A DNA stretch of 64,000 bases from Abyssibacter sp036156195. GTDB taxonomy: Bacteria; Pseudomonadota; Gammaproteobacteria; Nevskiales; OUC007. Under the pieces are notes generated by a model. The model saw nothing but the letters and a program-made list of their open reading frames with translations, did not search any database and had not been told where the DNA came from. A program made the position numbers and the translations under genes. Shown one piece after another: positions 25,295-33,490 of this stretch. Location: NCBI GenBank assembly GCA_036156195.1, contig JAYZUZ010000007.1, positions 189,913 to 253,912 of the forward strand, given 5' to 3'. The number at the start of each line of letters is the position of its first letter. The stretch's first letter is position 1.

Positions 25295-28200
25295 CTCGGC
25301 CAGTCCAGCGCCACCGCCCCCAGGCGGCCAGCAAGAGCGGTAGCAGCGCCGACAACGGCCAGGCCCCGCTACCCTCATCGGAGTTGTTATTGAACCCGGC
25401 GGGGCGGCCGGCAGTATCAGAAAATGCCAGGTCGCCGGTGTTGAACCAGAGTTGCACGACCGCGGGTTGCGCGAGCAGCAACACCAGGTCCAGATCACCG
25501 TCCCGGTCCATGTCGCGCAGCGCGAGATCGACCGCATCGGCCTCCAGGGCCGTGGTGTGCGGGCGGAGCCGGCCGCTGCCGTCGTTCACCAGCAACTGCA
25601 CGACGCCATTGGGGCTGGCCGTCACTACATCGATATCGCCATCCTCGTCGAGATCGCCAGCGACCAGGCGGCGGCTCAGCCCGTAGTCGGCGCGCGCGCC
25701 CAACTCGATGACGTTCCGGGGCTGACTCTGCAGGACACGGAGTTCCGGGGCCTGACCCGAATCACCCGTCCGCTCCGGCCGCGCAGCGACCAGATCGTCA
25801 TCGTCATCGCCGTCGAGATCGGCACCGATCCACTGGGTGACACCCGTGGTCGGCAGCGAGAGTCGCGCACCAAAACTGCGGCGGCCGATCGTCGGCTGGA
25901 AAACATCGCCGTCCGGTAGTCCGAAGACCGGCTCCGGGCGTCCGTCGCCGTCTACATCGCCCAGGCCCACCGAGACAGCTCCTGTCGGCTCCAGCGCGGT
26001 AGCAAACAAGCCGTCAGCTCCTTCGTTGAAATACACCGTCGGCGTCGCGGCTGCATTGAGGATGACCAGATCGTCGGTTCCATCCTCGTCCAGATCCGCC
26101 GCCTGCGCACCGAGACCCTGCTCACCTACCAACGACTGCGGCGCGAGCACAAACTGCCCGTTGCCATTGTTCACATAGAGTGCGTGCCCGCCGCCGGCGT
26201 TGACGACCACCAGGTCTTGACCGTCGATGCCGTCGAAGTCCCCACCCAGCAAAGCGACCGTCTCACCCAGGTCACCCAAGGTGCCAGCTGGCTCGAAGCG
26301 CGTTGCCGAGGCCTGAAGGAACAGCCGGGTCGCAGCCCCGGCCTCTGTGCCCACGGCGATGTCGAGGACAGCGTCACCGTCAAGGTCGAGCACCGCTAGG
26401 CGCGTACCGCCATCAACCTCGAACTCGGCGCCGGGTGTCGCCGCGAGCAATTCCGTCACCGTGGCGCCAGCGGACGCCAGATTATCGGCCGGGACGAGAT
26501 CGGTGGTCAGATCGCCAACCTGTGCCTGCATCCATAAGCCACCGCTGCGATCCGCCTGTACCGGCACGGTGAAGACGGCCTGCCCCCCGGCGGCAATCGC
26601 CCCAGTCGGACAGTCCAGCCGTATCTGATTTAGGGCGACGGTCCGGCTACAGCCGGTAGGCACCGGACCAGCCAGGCCAACGCCAGTCAGCGAGATTGTT
26701 AGATCACCGCCCGCCGCAGCGCTGCCGCGATTCTCCACCGTCACAGTCCAGTCGAACGGGGTGTTGAGCCCGGCCACCGTGACCGCGGGCTCGACGCGCA
26801 CGGCCAGGTCCTGCGGTGGGCGCGTCACCGTTAGTGCGAAAGTCAGGTCCGTACTGGCGGTGGAGGGGTCGGTCGCGGTGACCGTGACGGTGTAATCACC
26901 CACGCTGTCGAACGCTGGCGCACCGCTCAGGCTTCCGTTACTCAGCGCAAGACCGGGAGGCAGCCCGTCCACCGCATAAGTCAGTGCATCGCCATCCGGG
27001 TCCTCGAACACATCAGATAGCAGGATCGCAAAGGCTTCACCTTCATCGAGTGAACGGTCGTTGATGGCCGAGATCACGAACGGCGGATCGTTACCCTCAA
27101 GTTCGATAATCAGCGCCAGAGAACTGGTCGCGCTCGCACCGGCCTCGTCGATCGCCGAGACCGACACGGTATAGCGCCCGGTTTCGTCCGCCCGGGGTGT
27201 CCCCGTCAGGTTGCCGCTGGTCGAATCCAGGCGCAGCGAACCGGGCAATCCCGAGGCAACGTAGGTGAGAGCATCGCCCGCATCTGGGTCCGAGAAAGCG
27301 CCCGCGAGGGCGATGGTGGCAGGCTGATCAACAAAGGCGCGCTCTTGACCCAGCGCCACAGCCGTCGGCGCATCGTTACGACCCTGGATATCAAAACGCA
27401 CCGTTCCATTGGCCTGTTCGCCCGCCGCATCGGCGACCACGTAGTTGAGCGTTTCGACCTGGACGACACCCTGCCGCAAGGCCTGAATCGTCGGCTCGGC
27501 GCGCGGATCGAACAGCAGCGCGCCCTGCTCAGAAATTGTCACCGGCAGTCCCGAGCTGGTGGTGGCATCCGCCGAGAGCACGCGCAGCACATCCTCGGCA
27601 TCAGGGTCCGAATCATTGCCAAGCACGCCCGGCGTCGGGCTGTTCACCACACCATCCTCGGTCAGGACAAACCGGTCGACGACGGCCACGGGTGGATCAT
27701 TGACACCCACGACGGTGATCGACACCGTCGCCGTTGCGCTGCTGCCAGCGCCATCGGCGACGGTGTATTCGAATCCATCCGTGACGGACTCGTCGGCCCT
27801 CAGCGCTTGGTAGGTCGCGGTGGGGTCCATGACGAAACCCCCGTCGTTGGCCAAATTCAAACCCGCCCCGCCCGTGGTGACGGTCGGCCCGGTCACGGTC
27901 AGGGTTTGCTGATCGGGGTCGGAGTCATTGGTGAGCACGCCTGGAGCCGCAACCGTCAGCAGGGTATCGGCCGGCGTGGAATACGTGTCGGCCCGGGCCA
28001 CGGGCGGGTCATTGATGGGCTCCAACGTCAGATCAATGCGACTGACACGCGAGTCGAGCGAGTCGCCCTCGACCTGGACTTCGATAGTGCGCGCTGCGTC
28101 GCCGAGAATCTCACCCTCATAGCGATATTGCAGGGTCGCAAGCACTGCCGCGTAGTCAGCGGCGGCGGCTTCTCCACTGATGCGCAGGACGCTCGCGGCC

Positions 28201-29525
28201 GCATCGAATGCGACAACGAGCGCAGTGCTACCCGCATCCGCTTGCAGCGATTCGTCGTCTGGTTCGACCACACCCAGCAGACGGACATCGGCAGCGGTGA
28301 GGGCTGCTAGCTGACCAGCGTCCACGGTGACATCCGCGATGAGCGCCTGTGTACCGGCGTTCTCTGCGTAGCGGGCCGTGATATCCCGCCCATCGCCGGC
28401 GCCGTTGAGGTCGACCACGGGGCGTGTCACATCGAGTTCCACCGCGCCGACGTCACAAGGGTCGTCCTGTGCACGCACCTGACCAACCTGGTCTGTGCCC
28501 GCGACCAGACCGTCGCGGCAGCCAAGCTCAGCACCCGCATCGAGCAATGCCGTCGGCAGCTCGGGCGCAGCGATGGTCTGCAACCCATCGGCCTGCAGCG
28601 TCAGCGGACCCAGATTGATGGCGGATGGCGTACGCACGGTCGCCGCCCCGCATCGGTTATCGCTGGCCACGCTGCTGTCGGCCTGGGTCAGCGTACCGCG
28701 GACCGAGCACTGGCCCGTGGTGCCGTTACCCGAGACCACAGAATTGAACAGCGCCGCGCTCGCATCGGTCTCGACGACCAAGCCAGCCGAGGCATTGGAG
28801 GTGGTGTCGGTCAGCCGGTTCCCAGTGATCGTGACGTGACGCAACACACTGGAAGCAGATGCATTGGTGCGGAAGCGAATCGCCGCCTCTCCACCCACGG
28901 CGTTGTCTGCAATGGTGGCATTGGCCAATCGAATTTCGCCCAGATTCTCGATGGCCGAACCCACATTTTCCGACGCATTGCCGATGAACGTGGCGCGCGT
29001 TATCGACGCCAGACCCGCGTTGTACAGACCACCGCCCACCGGCGCGCTGTTGTCGGCGACCCGCAGGCCGGCGGCCTCTAGCACACCAAAATTCTCGATG
29101 CCCCCGCCGACGCTGTCGGCCTGATTGGCGGCAACACTCACGTTGTCCAGGCGCAATGTGCCGAAATTCTTCGCGGCCGCCCCGGCGTCAGCGCGGCCAC
29201 CGGTGAGCACGAGGTTGGCGAGCGTGACCGTTGCCGTGTCCTGGACCTCGACAAGCCGTGTAGGTGTTGCATCAGAAGCGACGAGCTGCACAGGCCCGCC
29301 GTCTTGCGCGCCATCGATGCTGATTTCGATCTGCACAAATCGCAACGGCCGGGTGATATCGATCACCGGCGTCTCGCAGGCAAAGGTGACTTCACCCCCC
29401 CCGACAATGGCCGCCTCCAGCGCATCCTGCGTACATTCGCTGACCACGCCGCCGGCGTGCGCACGGCCAACCACACTGACCAAACACAGCGCCCAAGCGG
29501 CCTGTCCGAATACTTTGACTCTCAC
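25272..29525 (-). CDS. large secreted multidomain protein (beta-helix, cadherin-like, FG-GAP)
   Basis: 1417 residues from the GTG at 29525 (preceded by a GAGGGG block), giving a signal peptide VRVKVFGQAAWALCLVSVVGRAHA. Domain order: an N-terminal right-handed beta-helix (about 25-310), several cadherin/Big-like repeats with NDPP...VLTNDSDPD and He_PIG blocks ending TVTVTATD (about 360-920), a DUF11-like adhesion module, then C-terminal FG-GAP/VCBS-type repeats (LDGDAVLDIAVG, LDEDGTDDLVIL, GDLDEDGDIDVVTA) with Asp-rich Ca2+ loops. The last ~30 residues (DEGSGAWPLSALLPLLLAAW then basic) resemble a GlyGly-CTERM-like sorting tail. Likely a surface-attached or secreted adhesin. Confidence 0.85.
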   Translation of the reverse strand: MRVKVFGQAAWALCLVSVVGRAHAGGVVSECTQDALEAAIVGGGEVTFACETPVIDITRPLRFVQIEISIDGAQDGGPVQLVASDATPTRLVEVQDTATVTLANLVLTGGRADAGAAAKNFGTLRLDNVSVAANQADSVGGGIENFGVLEAAGLRVADNSAPVGGGLYNAGLASITRATFIGNASENVGSAIENLGEIRLANATIADNAVGGEAAIRFRTNASASSVLRHVTITGNRLTDTTSNASAGLVVETDASAALFNSVVSGNGTTGQCSVRGTLTQADSSVASDNRCGAATVRTPSAINLGPLTLQADGLQTIAAPELPTALLDAGAELGCRDGLVAGTDQVGQVRAQDDPCDVGAVELDVTRPVVDLNGAGDGRDITARYAENAGTQALIADVTVDAGQLAALTAADVRLLGVVEPDDESLQADAGSTALVVAFDAAASVLRISGEAAAADYAAVLATLQYRYEGEILGDAARTIEVQVEGDSLDSRVSRIDLTLEPINDPPVARADTYSTPADTLLTVAAPGVLTNDSDPDQQTLTVTGPTVTTGGAGLNLANDGGFVMDPTATYQALRADESVTDGFEYTVADGAGSSATATVSITVVGVNDPPVAVVDRFVLTEDGVVNSPTPGVLGNDSDPDAEDVLRVLSADATTSSGLPVTISEQGALLFDPRAEPTIQALRQGVVQVETLNYVVADAAGEQANGTVRFDIQGRNDAPTAVALGQERAFVDQPATIALAGAFSDPDAGDALTYVASGLPGSLRLDSTSGNLTGTPRADETGRYTVSVSAIDEAGASATSSLALIIELEGNDPPFVISAINDRSLDEGEAFAILLSDVFEDPDGDALTYAVDGLPPGLALSNGSLSGAPAFDSVGDYTVTVTATDPSTASTDLTFALTVTRPPQDLAVRVEPAVTVAGLNTPFDWTVTVENRGSAAAGGDLTISLTGVGLAGPVPTGCSRTVALNQIRLDCPTGAIAAGGQAVFTVPVQADRSGGLWMQAQVGDLTTDLVPADNLASAGATVTELLAATPGAEFEVDGGTRLAVLDLDGDAVLDIAVGTEAGAATRLFLQASATRFEPAGTLGDLGETVALLGGDFDGIDGQDLVVVNAGGGHALYVNNGNGQFVLAPQSLVGEQGLGAQAADLDEDGTDDLVILNAAATPTVYFNEGADGLFATALEPTGAVSVGLGDVDGDGRPEPVFGLPDGDVFQPTIGRRSFGARLSLPTTGVTQWIGADLDGDDDDDLVAARPERTGDSGQAPELRVLQSQPRNVIELGARADYGLSRRLVAGDLDEDGDIDVVTASPNGVVQLLVNDGSGRLRPHTTALEADAVDLALRDMDRDGDLDLVLLLAQPAVVQLWFNTGDLAFSDTAGRPAGFNNNSDEGSGAWPLSALLPLLLAAWGRWRWTGRASRSTKP

Positions 29526-29627
29526 GCATCCCCCCTCGGTAAGTGAGCAGCATACCGTGGGTTTGCGCACCCGGCTGCGCAGCCCGCTTATCATGTCGCG
29601 CCCGACCTCGACCCGTTGACCCGCTTC

Positions 29628-31574
29628 ATGCCGCAACTCGCCGACGACTACGAAGCCGCCGTGGACGCCGTTATCCAACGCGTCGGCAAGACCCTGGTCC
29701 TGGGCATTCCGCTCGGCCTGGGCAAGCCTGTAGGTTTCACCAATGCGCTCTACGAGCGTGCGAAGCAGGACAGCAGCCTGTCGCTGACGATTTTCACCGC
29801 GCTGTCGCTAAACCGGCCCAGGCTGGGCGGCCTGGGCGGCCGCTTCGCCAACCCGATGTTTGACCGGGTCATGGGCGGTGTGGAGCCGCTTGCGTATCTG
29901 CAAGACCGGGACCGCGGAGCGCTGCCCCCCAATGTGACGGTGCGTGAGTTCTTTTTTCAGGCGGGCAGCCAGCTCGACAACCCCGTTGCCCAGCAGCAGT
30001 ACATCAGCACCAACTACACCTTCGTGGCCCGGGAGATGATCGACCACGGCGCCAATGTCTTTGCGCAGATCGTCGCACCCCATCCGGATGACGGTGTGTC
30101 ACGGGTCAGTCTGAGCTGCAACCCGGATGTCAGCCTGGATGTGGTGCCGGCCGCGCGCGCCCGCTGGCCGGTTGCTGTGGTCGGTGAGCTGCATGGCGAA
30201 CTGCCGTACATGCCAGGCGACAGCGAACTGGACCGCTCAGAATTCGATGTACTCATCGACCGCCCGACCCGCCCTGGCAGCCTGTTCGCCGTGCCCAAGG
30301 CACCGGTTACCCTGGCCGACCACGCCATCGGCCTGCACGCCAGCACCCTGGTACCGGACGGAGGCACCATCCAACTCGGCATTGGCGCACTGGGCGACAC
30401 CGTGTCCCACGCGCTGATTCTCCGACACCAGCAGCCGGCGCAATGGCGGCAATTGGTCGGTGAGCCCGGCGATCTGGCCCGCCGCATCGGCGGCCAGGAC
30501 CGCTTCTCAAAAGGGCTTTATGGCGCAACCGAGATGTTCGTGGACGGGTTTCTGGCCCTGTACGACGCCGGCATTCTGAAACGGCGCGTCGTGGACGATA
30601 TCGAGACCCAGCAGGCGCTCAATGCCGGCGAACCCATTCCGGCCGACGCCGAAACCCAGGTGTTGCACGGAGGCTTTTACCTCGGCACCCGATGCTTCTA
30701 CGATCGGCTGGCGGCCATGCCGATGGCCGAACGACGCCAGTTCCACATGACCTCGGTGGGGCGCATCAATCAGCTCTACGGCTCCGAAGCCCTGGACCGG
30801 TTGCAGCGGACGCAAGCCCGGTTCATCAACACCGGACTCAAATGCACGCTCGCCGGCGCCATCGTCTCCGATGGCCTGGACAACCACCGCGTGCTGTCAG
30901 GCGTGGGCGGGCAATACAACTTTGTCGCCCAGGCGCATGCGCTGCACGATGGCCGCTCGATTCTGCTGATCAAGGCCGTGCGCGAAGACGGCAACCGGGC
31001 CGAATCCAATATCGTGTGGGACTACCCGCATACGACCATCGCCCGCCATCTTCGCGACATCGTCGTCACCGAATATGGCATCGCCGACCTGCGCGGCGCG
31101 ACGGATCGAGACATCATTGCCCGCCTGCTGAACATCACCGACTCACGGTTCCAGGAGGAATTGCTGCAACGTGCACAGGCCGCCGGCAAGATCGAGGCGG
31201 ACTACCGGATTCCCGAGCCCTATCGGAACAACACACCGGATTCCTTGCGAACCCGGCTCGAACCGGCACGACGCAGCGGCGCATTGCCGGCGTTCCCGTT
31301 GCCCTGCGACTGGACAGAGGATGAGCAGGTGTTGGCCGTCGCACTTTCGGCACTGAAATCTCGGCAGGCACGACACTCCAGCGCTGCGCTGGCGTGGCAG
31401 GCATGGCGGAGCGGGCCGCCGACCGCGCGGGTGAAGCCGCTGCTGGCCCGCGTTGGCCTGGATCAGCCCGCGAATCTGCAGAACCGGATGGCTGCCCGGT
31501 TGCTTGGCGCGGAACTCGATGCGGTACTGGACGACGGCCCCGCGACGCTGCGCCCCATGGAGACTGCTGCATGA
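29628..31574 (+). CDS. acetyl-CoA hydrolase/transferase-family protein
   Basis: 648 residues from the ATG at 29628 (a TTG at 29616 is the alternative). Blocks typical of CoA-transferase family I enzymes include TIQLGIGALGDTVSHALI, an internal catalytic-domain stretch GRINQLYGSEALDRLQ, GVGGQYNFVAQAHAL and VVTEYGIADLRGATDRDIIARLLNI. Enzymes of this family interconvert acyl-CoA and carboxylates. It is longer than usual, with a C-terminal helical extension, and its stop overlaps the DUF2288 start (ATGA). Substrate unknown. Confidence 0.88.
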   Translation: MPQLADDYEAAVDAVIQRVGKTLVLGIPLGLGKPVGFTNALYERAKQDSSLSLTIFTALSLNRPRLGGLGGRFANPMFDRVMGGVEPLAYLQDRDRGALPPNVTVREFFFQAGSQLDNPVAQQQYISTNYTFVAREMIDHGANVFAQIVAPHPDDGVSRVSLSCNPDVSLDVVPAARARWPVAVVGELHGELPYMPGDSELDRSEFDVLIDRPTRPGSLFAVPKAPVTLADHAIGLHASTLVPDGGTIQLGIGALGDTVSHALILRHQQPAQWRQLVGEPGDLARRIGGQDRFSKGLYGATEMFVDGFLALYDAGILKRRVVDDIETQQALNAGEPIPADAETQVLHGGFYLGTRCFYDRLAAMPMAERRQFHMTSVGRINQLYGSEALDRLQRTQARFINTGLKCTLAGAIVSDGLDNHRVLSGVGGQYNFVAQAHALHDGRSILLIKAVREDGNRAESNIVWDYPHTTIARHLRDIVVTEYGIADLRGATDRDIIARLLNITDSRFQEELLQRAQAAGKIEADYRIPEPYRNNTPDSLRTRLEPARRSGALPAFPLPCDWTEDEQVLAVALSALKSRQARHSSAALAWQAWRSGPPTARVKPLLARVGLDQPANLQNRMAARLLGAELDAVLDDGPATLRPMETAA

Positions 31575-31882
31575 CCCTTGAAGAACACCAGGCCGAGCTG
31601 GCCACACAAACTGCCAAAATGCCCTGGCGGGAACTCCAGCGCTTTTTTGCCTCCGGTCAGGCGATTGCCGTGGCCACAGACCTGGACTTGGTCGAAGTCG
31701 CCGCGCGGGTTGCCATGGACGACAAGTCCGCCGTCGAAGCCTGGGTAGAGCGGGGCGCGATGGGTCCGGTCAGCGACGATCAGGCCATCGCTTGGTTCGA
31801 GGCCGACGCCTTGCTCTGGACGGTGGTTGTCAAACCTTGGGTACTGGTTCAGCCGTTACCCGACACCGACGCGAGCAACTAG
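31571..31882 (+). CDS. DUF2288 family protein
   Basis: 103 residues. The sequence MPWRELQRFFASGQAIAV, DLDLVEVAARVAMDD and WTVVVKPWVLVQPLP is that of DUF2288, a small family of unknown function common in gammaproteobacteria and cyanobacteria. Its ATG overlaps the upstream stop by 4 bp, so it is translationally coupled to the acetyl-CoA hydrolase-like gene. Confidence 0.85.
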   Translation: MTLEEHQAELATQTAKMPWRELQRFFASGQAIAVATDLDLVEVAARVAMDDKSAVEAWVERGAMGPVSDDQAIAWFEADALLWTVVVKPWVLVQPLPDTDASN

Positions 31883-31892
31883 GCGAAACGGC

Positions 31893-32480
31893 TCAGGCCG
31901 CCGAGGGCACGCCCCGACTACGACGGGTGACAAACTGCTCGAGAAATGCCTGCTGGTCGCCGAGAATCCGCCGGTTCGACAGAATCAGGTACTCGGCACG
32001 GTTGGGTGCATAGGGAATGGCGAGCAGCGGCTGGCCCGCCTCCTCAGGTGTGCGATTGCTTTTCTGTCGGTTACAGGCGCCACAGGCGGTTACGCAGTTC
32101 GTCCAGTCATCCGGGCCACCCCGGGACGTTGGAATCACGTGATCGCGAGTGAGTTCCGAGTGCTTGAACCGCCCCCCGCAGTACATGCAGATATGCCCGT
32201 CACGGTGGAACAGCGCGCGGTTGCTGAGCGGAGGCACCAGCGACATCAGGCGACCACCACGCTTATCGTTGACGGCGATGATGGTATCCAGCTCCAGACA
32301 GGAACGGCGGCCGGTCTCACGGTTGATACCACCCTGGATGGTAATGCGCGCACCACCACCTTCCCAGGCGACCTTTTCGTTGCAGTAGAGGGTTGCGGCG
32401 TACTCCCAGTGCACCCAGTCCAGCGGTATACCGCCGACGTCCAGCTTCAGGATCAGTGGATGGTTGTGCACGTCGTTCAC
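31893..32480 (-). CDS. HNH endonuclease-family protein
   Basis: 195 residues from a GTG at 32480 preceded by AAGGAG. A zinc-supported HNH site is visible: C98-x2-C101, RDHVIP (Asp113/His114), N128 and C133-x2-C136-N137. The N-terminal part has ILKLDVGGIPLDWVHWEYAATLYCNEKVAW, as in the widespread stand-alone HNH proteins of housekeeping type. It would bind DNA and may nick or cleave it; the physiological role is unknown. Convergent with the DUF2288 gene. Confidence 0.88.
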   Translation of the reverse strand: MNDVHNHPLILKLDVGGIPLDWVHWEYAATLYCNEKVAWEGGGARITIQGGINRETGRRSCLELDTIIAVNDKRGGRLMSLVPPLSNRALFHRDGHICMYCGGRFKHSELTRDHVIPTSRGGPDDWTNCVTACGACNRQKSNRTPEEAGQPLLAIPYAPNRAEYLILSNRRILGDQQAFLEQFVTRRSRGVPSAA

Positions 32481-32685
32481 CGTTCGATCTCCTTGACGGA
32501 AGCGCTGGGTGAGCACTGACTTGGAGTCAAGGCGGTGAGGAGCGATCGACCGGCTCCTGCCGCATCTTGCCTCCACGCTATCGCCCCCGCATGACACGGG
32601 GTTGACAACGCCGGCCATCCTCGACCGGTTGCAGAACTATCGTTGATGCGGCGACGATTTGCCACCTTTGCAACGGATATCGCCC

Positions 32686-33255
32686 ATGGATGACCGGACA
32701 CGCTGCCCTTGGGTGGATCTCAGCAAGCCTGACTATGTGGCCTACCACGACGAGGAATGGGGCGTACCCGTCCACGACGACCACAAGCAGTTCGAGTTTC
32801 TCACCCTGGAAGCCGCCCAGGCCGGTCTGAGCTGGTATACGGTGCTGCGCAAGCGCGCGCACTACCGTCGCGTGTTCGCAAACTTTGACCCGGTGCAGGT
32901 TGCCGCCTTCGATGCGCAGGATGAAGCCCGGCTGCTGGCCGACCCCGGCATTATTCGCAACAAGCTCAAGGTCCGTGCGGCCATCAACAATGCGGCACGT
33001 TTTCTCGAAGTTCAGGCCGAATTCGGGAGCTTTGACCGGTATATCTGGGGGTTTGTCGAACAGGCCCCAAGCCTCTCGCCACCGAGAACACGCCAGGACT
33101 ATCGCGCCACGAGCCCTGAATCCGACGCGTTATCCAAAGACCTCAAGAAGCGGGGATTCAAATTCGTGGGCAGCACCATCGTCTACGCCCACATGCAGGC
33201 CGCCGGGCTGGTGAACGACCACAGCGTCGATTGCTTTCGACGCCAGGAAACCTGA
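32686..33255 (+). CDS. tag: DNA-3-methyladenine glycosylase I
   Basis: 189 residues, normal family length. The Tag signature RCPWVDLSKPDYVAYHDEEWGVPVHDD at the N-terminus, SWYTVLRKRAHYR, and the C-terminal HSVDCFRR with Cys and His zinc ligands. It removes 3-methyladenine from alkylated DNA in base-excision repair. Start ATG at 32686; the frame extends 27 bp upstream but the N-terminus aligns from here. Confidence 0.95.
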   Translation: MDDRTRCPWVDLSKPDYVAYHDEEWGVPVHDDHKQFEFLTLEAAQAGLSWYTVLRKRAHYRRVFANFDPVQVAAFDAQDEARLLADPGIIRNKLKVRAAINNAARFLEVQAEFGSFDRYIWGFVEQAPSLSPPRTRQDYRATSPESDALSKDLKKRGFKFVGSTIVYAHMQAAGLVNDHSVDCFRRQET

Positions 33256-33490
33256 TCCTCCTGCTGTCCGCTAAGCTGGGGGGTGGCGGCCCCGGTCACG
33301 CCATGGCCGCCCGGCCTGTCGCCGGCTGGACGCCGGGGATCTGGCGGCGGCGACCGGTTGCAGGCACCGCCGACTAATTTGAGGATTACGCGCTGAGTTC
33401 AGCACCATCTCGCGACGGCCCCAGCCGGCTCCCAGCCGTGACGACGCGTCCCCCGCAGACCGAAACGGACAGCACCTAAACGCGGATTAC

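Noticed and set aside
27345..28310. 321-codon open frame opposite the large secreted protein
   Set aside because: Shadow of the real minus-strand gene whose cadherin-like repeats are clear; no protein-like features.
33256..33490. 235-bp GC-rich leader with a 7-bp hairpin before the fused membrane/spermidine-synthase-like gene
   Set aside because: I matched it to no known riboswitch class, and there is no U-tract; left as structured leader of unknown meaning.
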